Below are positions 10,227-20,700 of a stretch of DNA of 64,000 nt, in pieces; the first letter of the stretch is position 1; the number at the start of each line of letters is the position of its first letter. The stretch spans positions 4,201,001 to 4,265,000 of the forward strand of contig CM057135.1 in NCBI GenBank assembly GCA_029964075.1, read 5' to 3'. The notes beneath the pieces were generated by a model. It was not told the origin of the DNA. It saw only the letters and a list, made by a program, of their open reading frames with translations, and did no database searches. Position numbers and translations under genes: made by a program. Source of the DNA: Patiria pectinifera. Its lineage: Eukaryota; Echinodermata; Asteroidea; Valvatida; Asterinidae.

Positions 10227-11351
10227 ATGAGTGATTTTAAGTCGTTAAAAAATCAGATACAATCGATAGCTGATCAGGTAACGAGACAAGTAAATCAAAA
10301 TGTAGCTAAACGACAAGCTACCACCCAAGCGCATGTACTAGACAGTCTGTATCTCACTGGCGAACTCGAGATTACGGTCAACGCGTCTAACACCTTTTTA
10401 ACACCGTTCCCCGACTTAATCTCGGACTATAAAATATCTCGCCTCAATACCAACGATGCTTTACTTTGTTGGAAAATAGACCCCATGTCTTTTTATCAAA
10501 ATCAGTTAAACTTTGCGATCTATTGCGCTACAACGGGCTGTGGTGTTGGAATCGATATTTTAAACTCGAACAACCGTTACGTTTGGGCCATCTTTAACTT
10601 TCATCTATACTTTACAGTTAGAAGGATATTAAACGACATGGCCATAGCAATACCGGGAGAAGACTCGTTTGACGCTCTCAGCAACACATATGATCGTGGA
10701 GCATTTACCAACATCTGTAGGACGTTTGCCATCGATCAAAATAAGTCTTTTAAACAGACGAGAGATCAAAAGACTTATGGCTTAGGTCGGCTTTTTCTTT
10801 GGAACGAAAGAACAAAATCGTTTGTACTCTTGCCGTTAGACTATGATAAAAACACGACCACACTCGACGATTTTATCAACCCCACGGGTGATAAAAATTG
10901 GGGTTTAGACGATCCAAAAAAACACGATGCTTTTTTTAAGCATTGGAAAGGTTATCTCGCACAAGACGACATCGTCAAAATGGCTTGGTTAGATTTTATA
11001 CCCGACAAGAGTTCGTTTACCCCCGTGGGAATCATAAAGATCAACGAATCGATCAGATCTTACGTGTACGCTTTACTCGGTGCGCAGGCTCAAACAAAAA
11101 CGAGTGTATTATCACCGGGAACCGGATTAGACGCTCAGAGACAATTTAACGTCATCGTTGAAGGTATCATCAATGCAGTAGACGACATGGAAACGAGTAT
11201 CAATCAATTTCAAGACTCTTTGCAGTATGCCAGAACGCCTTTAAATTTTGTCGTAAAACCGGGGTTGTATTTAATTCCATCGGATATGAACTTGAGGGTT
11301 GGAACGCACGACGGCTATAACAACAATCTTAAATCGCTACCCAGAGTATGA
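10227..11351 (+). CDS. 374-aa conserved Polinton protein, function unknown
   Basis: This frame is intact. It begins MSDFKSLKNQIQSIADQ, a helical and possibly coiled N-terminus, followed by a mixed globular body with no cofactor or catalytic motif that I recognise. A central Asp/Lys-rich block (about 205-245) contains NPTGDKNWGLDDPKKHDAFF. There is no signal peptide or membrane segment. Its size and intactness suggest a structural or virion-associated protein, but I cannot name it. It is divergent from the broken gene at 10185 (41 bases between starts, so a shared promoter). Its stop overlaps the start of the next gene (ATGA at 11348-11351). Confidence 0.8.
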   Translation: MSDFKSLKNQIQSIADQVTRQVNQNVAKRQATTQAHVLDSLYLTGELEITVNASNTFLTPFPDLISDYKISRLNTNDALLCWKIDPMSFYQNQLNFAIYCATTGCGVGIDILNSNNRYVWAIFNFHLYFTVRRILNDMAIAIPGEDSFDALSNTYDRGAFTNICRTFAIDQNKSFKQTRDQKTYGLGRLFLWNERTKSFVLLPLDYDKNTTTLDDFINPTGDKNWGLDDPKKHDAFFKHWKGYLAQDDIVKMAWLDFIPDKSSFTPVGIIKINESIRSYVYALLGAQAQTKTSVLSPGTGLDAQRQFNVIVEGIINAVDDMETSINQFQDSLQYARTPLNFVVKPGLYLIPSDMNLRVGTHDGYNNNLKSLPRV

Positions 11352-11645
11352 AAACTGGTTTGGTGTTAGATTTAAACGCACAACCTCAACCGGACGACTC
11401 TTTTGATGACACCGATGACGTCTCGCCACCAACACCCCTAGAGCCTATGACGAACGATGTTGTAGCACCAGCGCCTACACCCTCACCAACACCAGCGCCT
11501 ACACCCTCACCATCGCCAGCAGCTACAGTTTTAACACAGGAGCCCACGAAACTACAAACTCTCCAAGACGAAAAATTATCGTTTGACGGTAGGAATATTG
11601 GCTATCGTTGGTATGGGTATTTTGGCTTATGAGGCAACGCGATAA
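11348..11645 (+). pseudogene. Pro-rich single-pass membrane protein with 3' frameshift
   Basis: The start overlaps the stop of the 374-aa gene by four bases, a viral-style coupling. The frame encodes an acidic N-terminus and a (PTPSPTPA)-type Pro/Thr/Ser repeat at about residues 40-60, and runs to 11632. In the +1-shifted frame from about 11587 there is a clean hydrophobic helix (VGILAIVGMGILAY) followed by a short basic tail and a stop at 11645. This is probably the native C-terminus, so a one-base frameshift seems to have removed the membrane anchor. Confidence 0.65.
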
Positions 11646-11664
11646 GTCACTCTAATCTCACCAA

Positions 11665-11711
11665 AAAAAAATAAGCCTTACCAGCACAAAGTTGGTAAGG
11701 CTTATTTTTTT
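11665..11711. terminator. Bidirectional hairpin between convergent Polinton genes
   Basis: Two perfect 19-base arms (AAAAAAATAAGCCTTACCA at 11665-11683 and its complement at 11693-11711) surround a 9-base loop. The hairpin has an A-run on one side and a T-run on the other. It lies between the end of the rightward gene at 11645 and the end of the leftward gene at 11736, so it may end transcription from both sides. This role is inferred from position and shape. Confidence 0.7.
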
Positions 11712-11735
11712 GTTTAAACTTGATTACAACTATTA

Positions 11736-12963
11736 CTACCATCGTTTTTGCAGGTACGCAAACACCAAGGCTCCCACACCCAAAAACAAAGCCCACATGT
11801 GTTCGGCCAACCACGATACGGACTTACTCAGTGCGTTAAATATCCAACCGAGTACGCTGCCTATGATACCCGGCAGAGCACCCAACGCGCTCACTCCGAG
11901 TTTTTTAAGAGCAGATGCAAAATTATCGAGTTGTTTTGAAATCCACTCTTTGATACCGCCTTTTGGTGTTTGTGTTGGTGCAGGTGTTGGCGATGGTGCG
12001 GTTGGGGCACCCGCACCTCTCACGCTAGCGACGATGCTACTCACTATCGTGCTGATGGCTAAACTCAAAGCGGCTAAAATACTCACTACGGTCACACCTT
12101 GTTCTCTAAACAGAGTTCTAATCTTGTCTGCCAGAGTCGTGTCGTCGCCTAATATTTTATTAATCGTTTCTTTGATTCTAGCGATCTGACTTTTGAGCCT
12201 CAAATCTGGCAGATCTTTCAGCGTCTAAGTCGCTCAATTTATCGTTTAACTTTCGACGTTCTTCTTCGCTGATCCTATGATCACCTAATTCATGTTCGGC
12301 ATCAAATATCTCTTGGTATAGTTCTGCGAGACGCGCTAAATTAAGTTCTAGGTTACCTCTCAACGTCTGAAGACTTTTGTCTAAACCCTGGAGTTCTCTG
12401 TAATTTAATCCTTCCGTTTGAGCGCCAGTGTCGCGTTGTAAATCGTCTATAATTTCGGTTACCTCATCGGTGGCTCTGGGTAGTTCTGTCATGGGGATAC
12501 TCTCGGGTTGTACTTTTTCGAGTTTATCTTTTAGTTTGGCAAGTAGTGTTGGTTTATAGTCAGCGATTTTGAGGGTGTCGCGAATAAATGCGGTACCATA
12601 TTTACTTTGTAAGGTACTTAATTTGTAATATATTCTTTGACCACCTCGTCTATAAGATAATGGTTCTCGACCTTTATATGTTTTAACGTATAGATTTCTG
12701 TCTTTACCAATTTCAAAATCGTTGGGGTCGATAAACGCGGGGTCTATATTATTTTGCTTGTAAAATGAATCAACATCTTCTTTTATTAGTTCTATAGATA
12801 AACTGCTTATTGTACCCGTGCCGAGGACGCTTTCTGTGTCTACCGGTAGAAGTTGGGTATTATCAAAAGTATCGTCCCAATCCAGATCGGTCTCTGCTAC
12901 ATCATCATCATTGTTATCATCTGTTCTTTCATAGTCTGGATCGTAAAATCCTTCTCCATCCAT
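11736..12963 (-). pseudogene. Coiled-coil plus membrane Polinton protein with one frameshift
   Basis: Two overlapping reading frames, 12963-12178 and 12203-11736, look like one ~405-residue protein broken by a single frameshift at about 12180-12200. The first part starts MDGEGFYDPDYERTDDNNDD (very acidic), has a compact middle, and ends in a long charged coiled coil (LAELYQEIFDAEHELGDHR). The second part carries a hydrophobic helix (VTVVSILAALSLAIS), a Pro/Thr linker, amphipathic Gly/Ala/Leu helices and a C-terminal hydrophobic helix (WALFLGVGALVFAY). This is a familiar companion gene of animal Polinton-type elements with no assigned function, perhaps a membrane-active virion component. Confidence 0.75.
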
Positions 12964-12985
12964 TTATTTAATAAACCTATTTAAA

Positions 12986-13228
12986 TTATGCCGTTTTCAT
13001 TATACTGCCCGGTAGTATACTTTGGGTCACCAACCAATTTTGCGTGGCCAGAGCTCCACTTATAATGCCCGTCAATTTAGCCGCATCTTCTACGCTTAGT
13101 TTGTTTAAATCCGGCACTTTCATTTTGAGTAGTTTAGCTCCTATCATGGCGTATCCCATCGAAAGACCCGATATGACGGCTCCGTGGTAAATCGTATTAG
13201 CTATTCCGTTGGTGTCAAAGTTACTCAT
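12986..13228 (-). CDS. Small conserved membrane-type Polinton protein (80 aa)
   Basis: This is an intact short frame, MSNFDTNGIANTIYHGAVIS..., with one or two weakly hydrophobic helices (AVISGLSMGYAMIGAKLL and LTGIISGALATQNWLV) and no known motif. It sits 22 bases upstream of the preceding gene and 32 bases downstream of the next, inside a run of leftward genes that are probably co-expressed. Function unknown. Confidence 0.7.
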   Translation of the reverse strand: MSNFDTNGIANTIYHGAVISGLSMGYAMIGAKLLKMKVPDLNKLSVEDAAKLTGIISGALATQNWLVTQSILPGSIMKTA

Positions 13229-13260
13229 CGTTTTTAATATAACAATTTTTAAATTGCTGT

Positions 13261-13644
13261 TTATTCCATGTCTAGCGTTTTGGGGGCGCTGTGTGTAGTG
13301 GGTTGTGTTACTATCGGCACTGGCTGTACTACCGGCGCAGTTGCCTTACTTTTTAGTATCAGCAACCCCACTCCTATTAAAGACGCTATAGCCCCCCACA
13401 TCACCCAAGAGTTGTAGTCTGGTGAGCATGTAGATTCATCTGATGTTACGTCCATTTTTGCTAATTTTAATTTCATCTGTCTATTGTGCTCGGCTAAAGC
13501 TTTACCCTGCTGAATTCGTTTAGGAGTTTTAGTCTTGGTCACTCTCGTTACCGTCGGTGATGGCATTGTTTTTATCGGTGGGGGCGTCTCTGTCTCTGCT
13601 GGTTGAGCTGCAGGCGTTGCTGTCGCTGCTTTCTGATCTTCCAT
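13261..13644 (-). CDS. Small single-pass membrane protein (127 aa)
   Basis: The N-terminal part (about 1-55) is Pro/Thr/Lys-rich, followed by a basic segment (RIQQGKALAEHNRQMKLKL). One hydrophobic helix (WGAIASLIGVGLLIL, about 82-97) comes next, with a short Pro/Val tail. It overlaps the 3' end of the upstream gene by 116 bases in another frame. That suggests the upstream gene's stop was lost rather than a designed overlap. Unknown function; it probably sits in a membrane. Confidence 0.7.
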   Translation of the reverse strand: MEDQKAATATPAAQPAETETPPPIKTMPSPTVTRVTKTKTPKRIQQGKALAEHNRQMKLKLAKMDVTSDESTCSPDYNSWVMWGAIASLIGVGLLILKSKATAPVVQPVPIVTQPTTHSAPKTLDME

Positions 13645-14116
13645 TTATTATATTTCCATTTATTAATTTATTAAATTTCAAATGTTTTGTTGTGATAATC
13701 GTAGCTACTAGGGGTGATATTAAAGTTCCGTACTTGTAACAAACGTCGCTCAACATACCAGCCATACTCGCGCTTATAATAGGATCAGAACTCAAGTCGT
13801 TGGTGAGTTCTTCTTCAGAATCTATAGTGACGTTATATCCTAAAACTTGTACGGGTGTAACAACAGCTAACACTCTCGAAAATAGACTTAAAGTGTATTT
13901 ACCAACAGTTTGAACAATTTCATTTCCAAATTTAGTTTCGTATAGATGATACAGCTTGTCGAGTTCTTTACTGTCAAGAGCTTCGATATGTTTAACGGTG
14001 TATTCCTTTCCCAAGTACTTTCTAGAGTTTCCGGCTGCTACGACACCGCACAAACGATCTTTATGTTCTGCGTTGTGATCTTGTTCGTTTGTTAAAGTCA
14101 GTTTTAGGTCCTCCAT
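13529..14116 (-). CDS. Conserved Polinton protein, C-terminus probably extended by a frameshift
   Basis: The 195-aa frame begins MEDLKLTLTNEQDHNAEHKD. Residues about 45-150 form a helical domain with a moderately hydrophobic end (ISASMAGMLSDVCYKYG, then LISPLVATIITTKHL). After about residue 153 the composition changes to Asn/Ser/Asp-rich, and the frame overlaps the next gene's start by 116 bases. In the neighbouring frame stops lie at about 13660-13675. The native protein therefore probably ended there, near 150 residues. No motif is recognised. Confidence 0.65.
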   Translation of the reverse strand: MEDLKLTLTNEQDHNAEHKDRLCGVVAAGNSRKYLGKEYTVKHIEALDSKELDKLYHLYETKFGNEIVQTVGKYTLSLFSRVLAVVTPVQVLGYNVTIDSEEELTNDLSSDPIISASMAGMLSDVCYKYGTLISPLVATIITTKHLKFNKLINGNIINGRSESSDSNACSSTSRDRDAPTDKNNAITDGNESDQD

Positions 14117-14488
14117 TTAATTAGAAACGAATTTAATTTTGTTGTAGCTTTTGCAACTTTGTTACAAAAGCAAAGGTATTCGTAGGTGTAAAACGATAGA
14201 TTAAGCGATATGATGATAATAGCCAAAAACTGCAAATACTCGAATATTGCTATCATTTACTTACAACAAAATGTATTTTGTTGACGTTTGTTGATTAACA
14301 AATTGTAATACACGTGTAGTTTGTTGAATAGGTTGCTACTCAACTAGGTCCTATTAGTTAAGCAGCTAGCTTATTTAACTTGAGCACCTAGCTTATTTAA
14401 CTTGAGCACCTAGCTTATTTAACTTGAGCACCTAGCTTATTTAACTTGAGCACCTTGCTTAATTTAGTTAAGCAGTTAGGTTATTAAC
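14117..14488. promoter_or_regulatory. AT-rich intergenic region of the Polinton
   Basis: This 370-base gap separates the end of the ATPase gene from the start of the next leftward gene at 14116, and is the longest non-coding stretch inside the element. It contains TTGTTGTA/TTGTAA-type short repeats and a four-copy 22-bp tandem array (listed separately). I see no open frame. It could hold a promoter or replication/packaging signal. Confidence 0.5.
14368..14455. repeat. Four perfect 22-bp tandem repeats
   Basis: The unit AGCTTATTTAACTTGAGCACCT is repeated exactly at 14368, 14390, 14412 and 14434. Partial, diverged copies with TTAGTTAAGCAG on both sides point inward. Period 22 equals about two helical turns, so a bound protein would sit on the same DNA face in each copy. 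Confidence 0.95.
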
Positions 14489-15046
14489 CTACTCAAGTAG
14501 CTCGTAACTAACTGGAGGTTCGGTGTATACGACCAATTTACTATATTTCACATCTCTCAAACGTCGTTTTATATAATCTCGTTCTTCAATGGGTACGACG
14601 TCATTTTCGTCTAACGCTTGATCAAACGATGTTTTATCTTTGCAGTAAAATAACGCCAACCAAGCCGTGTTTTCTCTATAATCTTTTAAAACGCTGTTGT
14701 ACTTTTGGGTCAGTAACCAACAGCTGTTTATTCGATATTTAATCTCTTGATCCGAGGAGCAATCGTCCACGATAAACAGCGTGGCAACACCTTCGAATAT
14801 TTTACTGTAAATATCGATCGCTTCGTTGAGCGTCATCTTGTACAATTCCGGATCGCAGAGGTATACCTCGGGATCTGCTTGAATCCACTTTCTTTCGATG
14901 TACGTTTTGTTTTTAAATATGGTGGGGCAAATGATTACTATCGCTTCAAATGTATTTTTATAGTCTGACTCTAACAGATCCAAAATCCATTTGGTTTTAC
15001 CCGAATTTGTTTTGCCGACGATTAAAGCGCAATACGGTTGTGTCAT
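14489..15046 (-). CDS. A32-like genome-packaging ATPase
   Basis: The 185-aa protein has a Walker A motif GKTNSGKT at residues 11-18 and a Walker B strand LFIVDD at 90-95, followed by Cys/Ser. Gln/Asn-rich sensor regions and a conserved helical C-terminal part complete it. This is the layout of the FtsK/HerA-superfamily packaging ATPases of Polintons and related double-jelly-roll viruses, which pump DNA into the capsid. The frame is intact, though at the short end of the family's usual range. It lies one base downstream of the capsid gene (15048), the normal ATPase-capsid pairing. Confidence 0.9.
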   Translation of the reverse strand: MTQPYCALIVGKTNSGKTKWILDLLESDYKNTFEAIVIICPTIFKNKTYIERKWIQADPEVYLCDPELYKMTLNEAIDIYSKIFEGVATLFIVDDCSSDQEIKYRINSCWLLTQKYNSVLKDYRENTAWLALFYCKDKTSFDQALDENDVVPIEERDYIKRRLRDVKYSKLVVYTEPPVSYELLE

Positions 15047-15047
15047 T

Positions 15048-16297
15048 TTAACTTAACAGAGATTTAAAATTCCCGTGTTCCAAGTTCAATTGAGCATCCA
15101 TGACCAAAAAGACGTACATCGTGAGGTCACCTTCACTTTCGGCTTCTCTGGTAAATTGAATGTTGATGCCTCCTCCGTCTCCGATTTTCCTACCAGATCC
15201 GTGAGCGGAATTGTCGTCGTTACTTCTAAAATCGAGCCACAGACCGTACTTGTTTTTTAGATAGTCTCCGAGGTCACAACCCGTCATATTTAAGTCTTTA
15301 GCTACTCCGCGCCCGCTTTCGGTATCGCTGTCTCCAAAGAACTTGATAATTTCGTTCCAGTGTTGATACTGAGACATGCCTTGACTGTAGAGTTGATTGG
15401 GTTACCTTCTACAGTCACCGATGTTTTGGTTAGTTTTGGATTATAAAACCGCTGCGGATTTTTCTCAGCGGGATCTTTAAACAAAAACAAAATACCCTTG
15501 AGACTCCCGTTCCAAAGCGTGTCCTATTTGTTGACAGATCTAACTTCTAGCGAGTGGATTTTATCAAACAGATATTGCATTATCCCGCTATTGTGTTTAT
15601 TCCTGATGGTGTTAGCTAGGTCTCTGTTGGTCACCACTTCGTATTCGAGAGACAAGTCTGAGATAGAATACATCGCCGCCGTATCTGAACTGTTGACTAC
15701 TTTATCGTGATCGTTAAACTTTATCTCGTACGTCAGAGGTTGGTTTAAACCGCTGGGGTAAAAAGGGTGATGTGAAGTCAGTATGTCAATGTCTAGGGGA
15801 ATACAATATCTGTTACCATAGGCATCCGCGATAGCTTTATCTTTACCGCTGTTGGCGCCCGCGTTAGCATCTTGAGCTCCAGTTCTTAGTTTAGACACAT
15901 TTTCTTTTTCTATGCCCGAGTACGCCATGTTTCGAGTCGTCGAGCTGTTGAGCCAATTGTCTTTAAAATTGTGATACACGTCGGCGTTACGATAACTTAT
16001 AATTTCGTGACCTTGAAGCCTGACGCTGATTTCGCTGACTAAATTTCTGGCCAAATTGCTAAAAATGGTTCTATTGTTGTCGCCTGCACCGTCTAGTTCT
16101 AAATTGAAAGCTAGTTTACAAGTTCCGGGTACGATCACGTCGTCCACACCCAATTGAGGAAACTTGACCCTCAGCGTTTGCCCCGCCGATATACTACTAG
16201 GATTGTGGGTAATGACCACCTCTTTTCTCTCACCCTTGATAGATCTAGGTATTTTTAATAGCCTGCTGGGGTTGAGCTTTTTTCCATACGCAATCAT
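15048..16297 (-). pseudogene. Major capsid protein (double-jelly-roll type), broken
   Basis: Three segments cover one protein of about 415 codons. 16297-15527 is open, starts MIAYGKKLNPSRLLKIPRS and holds the first beta-rich half. The same frame continues past a TAG at 15524-15526 to about 15380. A frameshift there leads to the last segment, 15377-15048 (SQYQHWNEIIKFFG and MYVFLVMDAQLNLEHG). Strand-rich composition, length, position next to the ATPase and overall resemblance to capsid proteins of animal Polinton-type elements support the assignment. With one stop and one frameshift no capsid can be made from this copy. Confidence 0.8.
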
Positions 16298-16319
16298 TTT
16301 ATTTATACGAGTTTTAAAT

Positions 16320-16737
16320 TTAAAGATATTTGTAAGCCAATAGGCCCACCAATAGCGTTCCTCCCGCGATAAACGCCAGTTCTTTTTCTATTTGTTGGTC
16401 GCTAGGCTCGTAAAAATCGTCGAGTTTGGGTTCGCGGGGTAACTCGACGTTTTCTCCGGTCATTTCGTTGTAGTAACGCAACGCTTGGTCTACGTTGGAA
16501 AATGTTTCTTTAGAGGCATTTTGTTTTCTGATACGTTCGTTTAGAAAATTGAGTCGTTTCGTTCGTTCTCGTTGCCACTGATATCTGGCGGCTGAGAGTT
16601 GTTCTGTTGCTAAATCGTGTCTCTTACGCTCTTCGCTGCCATCACCCCTTAGACTTGAAAATAAAAAAGTTTGAACCCGAAAAAGCTAAGGCGTTTATGA
16701 TCGCACCTCCAACCATCATTACAACAGCTGACGCCAT
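16320..16737 (-). pseudogene. Small membrane-anchored Polinton protein with frameshift
   Basis: The ATG at 16737 opens a hydrophobic N-terminal helix (ASAVVMMVGGAIINALAF). In a T-run near 16665 the coding sequence passes to another frame. That frame encodes a charged helical stretch and ends in a second hydrophobic helix (ELAFIAGGTLLVGLLAYKYL) at the stop at 16320. The gene would be about 138 codons. It lies 23 bases upstream of the capsid gene in the same direction and 42 bases from the divergent integrase start. Family known to me only as an uncharacterised Polinton companion. Confidence 0.65.
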
Positions 16738-16778
16738 CTATTTAATGTATAAAGCCGTTTAAATTATTATTATAATAA

Positions 16779-17782
16779 ATGATAAAAACATTATCTAAAC
16801 TGTATTATAGCCCGAGCGGTTATTGGAGAGGTGAAAGCGCCGTCGAGCATTTACATGATAAAACCAAAATCGATAAAAAGGTAATCAGAGATTGGCTTAA
16901 AAAACAAGCGATATGGCAAATTTATCTACCGGGTCCTGCGTATGTACCCAGGCCTACGAGTACTTCGCGAGAGTTTGAAACACCAAACGACTTTCACCAA
17001 ATGGATGTGCTATACCTACCCTGGGATAAAGTAAAACGCAAGACTTATAAATACGCTTTGACGGTTGTCGACGTTGCGAGTCGATACCACGAAGCAGAAC
17101 CTTTGGTTTCTAAAACGGCAGATTCCACGCGAGATGCTATCGTCAAGATTTACGCGAGATCGCCTTTGAGTTACCCTAAAACGTTGAGAACAGATGCCGG
17201 TACCGAATTTAAAGGAGCATTTAAAAAATGGATGGCCTCAAAAAACGTCGAGATTATCGTAGGCGAACCCGGAAACCACCGATCGCAGGGTATCGTAGAA
17301 AGATTTAATCGAACGCTAGCCGAGAGACTGTTTGGTCATCAGTACGCTCAAGAAATGTTAAATCCCGAGAGTAGAAACACGCAATGGGTCAAGCGATTAC
17401 CCAGCATGATCAAAGCTATAAACGATGAAACGACGAGATTAATAGCTAAAGCACCGTCAGAGGCGGTTAAACTAGAACAGGTCCGGCAATCGCCGGCTAA
17501 CCCCGTTAAAACAAAAGAGCAACAATTACCGCAAGACGCTATGGTTAGATATTTATATTACCCGGGCGAGCAAGAGGGTGGTACTTCTAGAAGAGCCACA
17601 GATCCCATTTAGAGCGTAGACATTTATAACGTGAAAAAAAGAACGAGTCAATTTAAAATGATTAACGGTAAAAAAGTCACGACGGGTCCTACTCTAAATT
17701 ACCTGCAAGACGTCCAAAAAGGAGTTTTGTGAGACAAGAGCTTCAAGTCGTACCCGAGGACACGCAATTACCGCCTAATTAA
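16779..17782 (+). pseudogene. Polinton retroviral-type integrase, tail broken
   Basis: The main frame (16779-17612, 277 aa) has an N-terminal helical region and the DDE core: Asp76 in HQMDVLYLP, Asp139 in RTDAGTEF and Glu174 in GIVERFNRT, i.e. the D,D-35-E spacing. The C-terminal SH3/chromo-like part begins around residue 235 (AMVRYLYYPGEQEGG). A TAG at 17610-17612 stops it there. The same frame remains protein-like to about 17731, and a further frameshift leads to a stop at 17780-17782. The core is complete but the last ~55 residues are lost. The gene joins element DNA to the host genome. It converges on, and overlaps by eight bases, the polymerase gene. Confidence 0.9.
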
Positions 17783-20700
17783 GATCTAGATTACGGTGAC
17801 CATAAGCGAGCGTGTGTATTCCATCCGGTAAAATGTACCTCTTTGTGTCCAACGGACTCAACGATAGTTTATTTTGAGATATGGTGTAAAGGATGTGTTT
17901 TTCCGATCGAATTTGAGTCATCGTTTCTGTTTTAGATTTATTTTTAAAGATGCAGTCGTAGTAGTGTCGGTGTTTTAATCTTTTGTCAGTGACCGATTTT
18001 GTGACCCCCTTGGCCTTTTTAAGAGTGATGTTGTTGTCATCTGCTAAAATCGAGTACATCTTGGGTCTTACGCAAACGGCTTCTTGAATGACCTTACCTC
18101 CAAACTCGTCTTTAAATTTACCGATCACTTTCTTATTGGTTGGATCGTATAACTCGTGATCCAGATTGTAATTCGAAAAGTCGTAGTGTTGCCCGTGAGA
18201 TCGCATGTCTTTGTATATGTCATCCGTGTAAACGACAATCAAGAGACTGTCCGTATCGGTATACATCAACCTGATTTTTTCTCCGTATTTGTCTTTCAAT
18301 GGGTTGTAATAAAAATCGTACATCAGAGTCTTTGAGAGATCCAAGATACTCACTCCGCAGTAAATGGGCTTGTTTAACACGGTTGTCGTTTTATATGTTT
18401 CGACAAACGACAGGTCACACTCTGGAAACGGCGTTGTTGTTTTATAGCTCGGTTTTTGAATAATGTTTTGGTATTTTGCTTGATCGCTCTCGTTATTGTC
18501 TCTCAGTAGGTAACCGTCTATTCGATTTCTAACGTTTTCCATCGTCTTACCAAACACGCTGTTATTCATCAGTTTAAAAAAGTCTTTCTCAAAATCAGAG
18601 GTTGCTTTTGTTCGGAGTTGCGTGTTTTTATCGATGTAAGATTTCACCCAAGGCGCTTGTTTAAATTTTAACACGCGATGTACCTTTTTTAGTTTGAAAC
18701 CGAGATCGAGGTATGACTGCAACGTAACGTAGTGCAACACGTATTTTTGTTTTGGATTAAGCGTACACGTTAATTTTTGTACGTCGCTACTAGGTTCGGT
18801 ATCCAATAACTCGTTTTGATAATCAGACATCCACGCTTGGGGTACGACGATATTTTCGGGTGCTAGGGGATAATCGTTATGCTTGATGTGTAGATCGTAC
18901 GGGTAGTCTAAATCTACTTCAAAAAAGTAGCCGGTGTTAGACGTTTTCTTAAGCGTTAATATTCTTTCTTCGGTAAACGGTTTCGAGGGTGTCCATTTAA
19001 AATCACTGTACGGTAGATATTGACTCATAGCCCAACCGTACAGATTGTTGGCATCCAAATAAGCGATATAACTCGAGGGCTTGTTTGAATCGTAGTCATC
19101 AAGATATTGATTATTGGCTTTGTGATGTCTCATTCCACCCACGCTAGATATGCCTCCTCGTTTTGCTTTTTCAAAAAATAAGTGTTTGTCGACGTCTTGC
19201 AACAGTTCGAGTTTAGCTTCCGAGTGTTTCAATAGAGCATCCCAGGACAATCCGGGTGCGGTAAAATAATTGGCTGGATCTAGCCCGTAGTTTGTAATGC
19301 ACGTTTGTCTAAAGTTTTCAAATACGCCTGCAAGTAATAACGTATCGGTAGTCACGTACAAGTCGTGATATTCTCCTAGATTTTTTATATTAAACTCGTC
19401 CCACACGCGTTGAGCTCTGTCATAGTCTTGTTGCGATATATGTTCGTCTTTTAGTCTGCTGTAAAACTTGTCGATGGGTGGTAGGCTGGTCTCTTGAAAC
19501 TTATCAAACGAGTTCATATATTCGTAGGGATAAATTCCTTTTTGTAATAGCAAGTCAGAATGTTTAAAATGCATTTTGAGTAGATGAAACGACTCTTTTG
19601 GACCAGCTTTCACTAATTTATCCAACGATGATGCCATAAAACTAAACGAGTCTAAAAATCGTAGATTTCCTATCGAAAACGAAATATACTTTTCTGAATT
19701 TTTAGCGATCACTTGTATTTCTGTTTGGCTATCGTATTCTGTCATTCCCTGCATGATTAAATGCGCGTCGTAATTTTGTAAATTGTGAAAAAGACCGGTA
19801 TCGGTGTCCAACCGGGTTTAATTTGTAGTTTGAGGTTACAATAAGCGTGTGCGGCACCCCTATATTTACCAGTGACGTGGCAGTGATCTCTCACCTTTCT
19901 AAATTTATTAATGCTCTTTTTGCAGTCGAGACATTTAGACTCGATAAATCCCTTACTATTTTTGTACTGATGTTTTTTCTTTTGTTTTATCGTCTTGGGT
20001 TCTCTGGGTTTCTGGCACTGACAGTTGCTCGAGTAATTGAGATAAATTGGTCTTCGCAAATCCAACACGCGTTTCTTGTATCGTGATGGTCTTTAACTCG
20101 CTCGTTAAATGTCATGGGGTGGGGTTTTTCAAATAGACAATTAATATCGCTTTGTAATTATAAATCTAGTTGAGGCGTCTTTGCCTCTATAAGTCTCTTG
20201 ATACACATTTTTACCGTCGCATCGGACGACAACTAGCGAATAACCGCTAGCTTTGTGAACGTTAATCTTTTTTGTGTTTGTCTCTTTGTCTGAGTGAGTA
20301 GGTTTAGATGTTAGTGTCTGTGTGGGTGTTGTTGTTTGTAGTATGGATTCAAAGTCAGCATAAATGACAGATGGTGCTTTTTGTTTGTGCCTATAGTTTT
20401 TAAATTCTAATATCGGTACGTCTCTTTCGCCTGGTTGCCCGTCTATGTATTTTGGTTTACCCGTCGGAAATACAATTTTTGATGGATGTGCATCTATACC
20501 CTTACAATCGGCGATATGTCTGTCTAATTTGTTTTGATTGGTAAAATGACATAGACATCTTCGACAAAAATATTTCTTACATTTATGTTCGGTAACGTCG
20601 TACATCAACCTCGTAAAATATTTTATCCAACAATAGTGATGCTTGTCACCTTTAGAAATCAAAAGCAGATCGATCTCTTTTGCCCCGTAGTTTTTAGACA

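Noticed and set aside
11692..12189. 165-codon frame on the + strand inside the Polinton
   Set aside because: Antisense shadow of the leftward coiled-coil/membrane gene.
14368..14455. Possible CRISPR-like array
   Set aside because: Units are directly adjacent with no spacers, in a eukaryotic mobile element; it is a simple tandem repeat.
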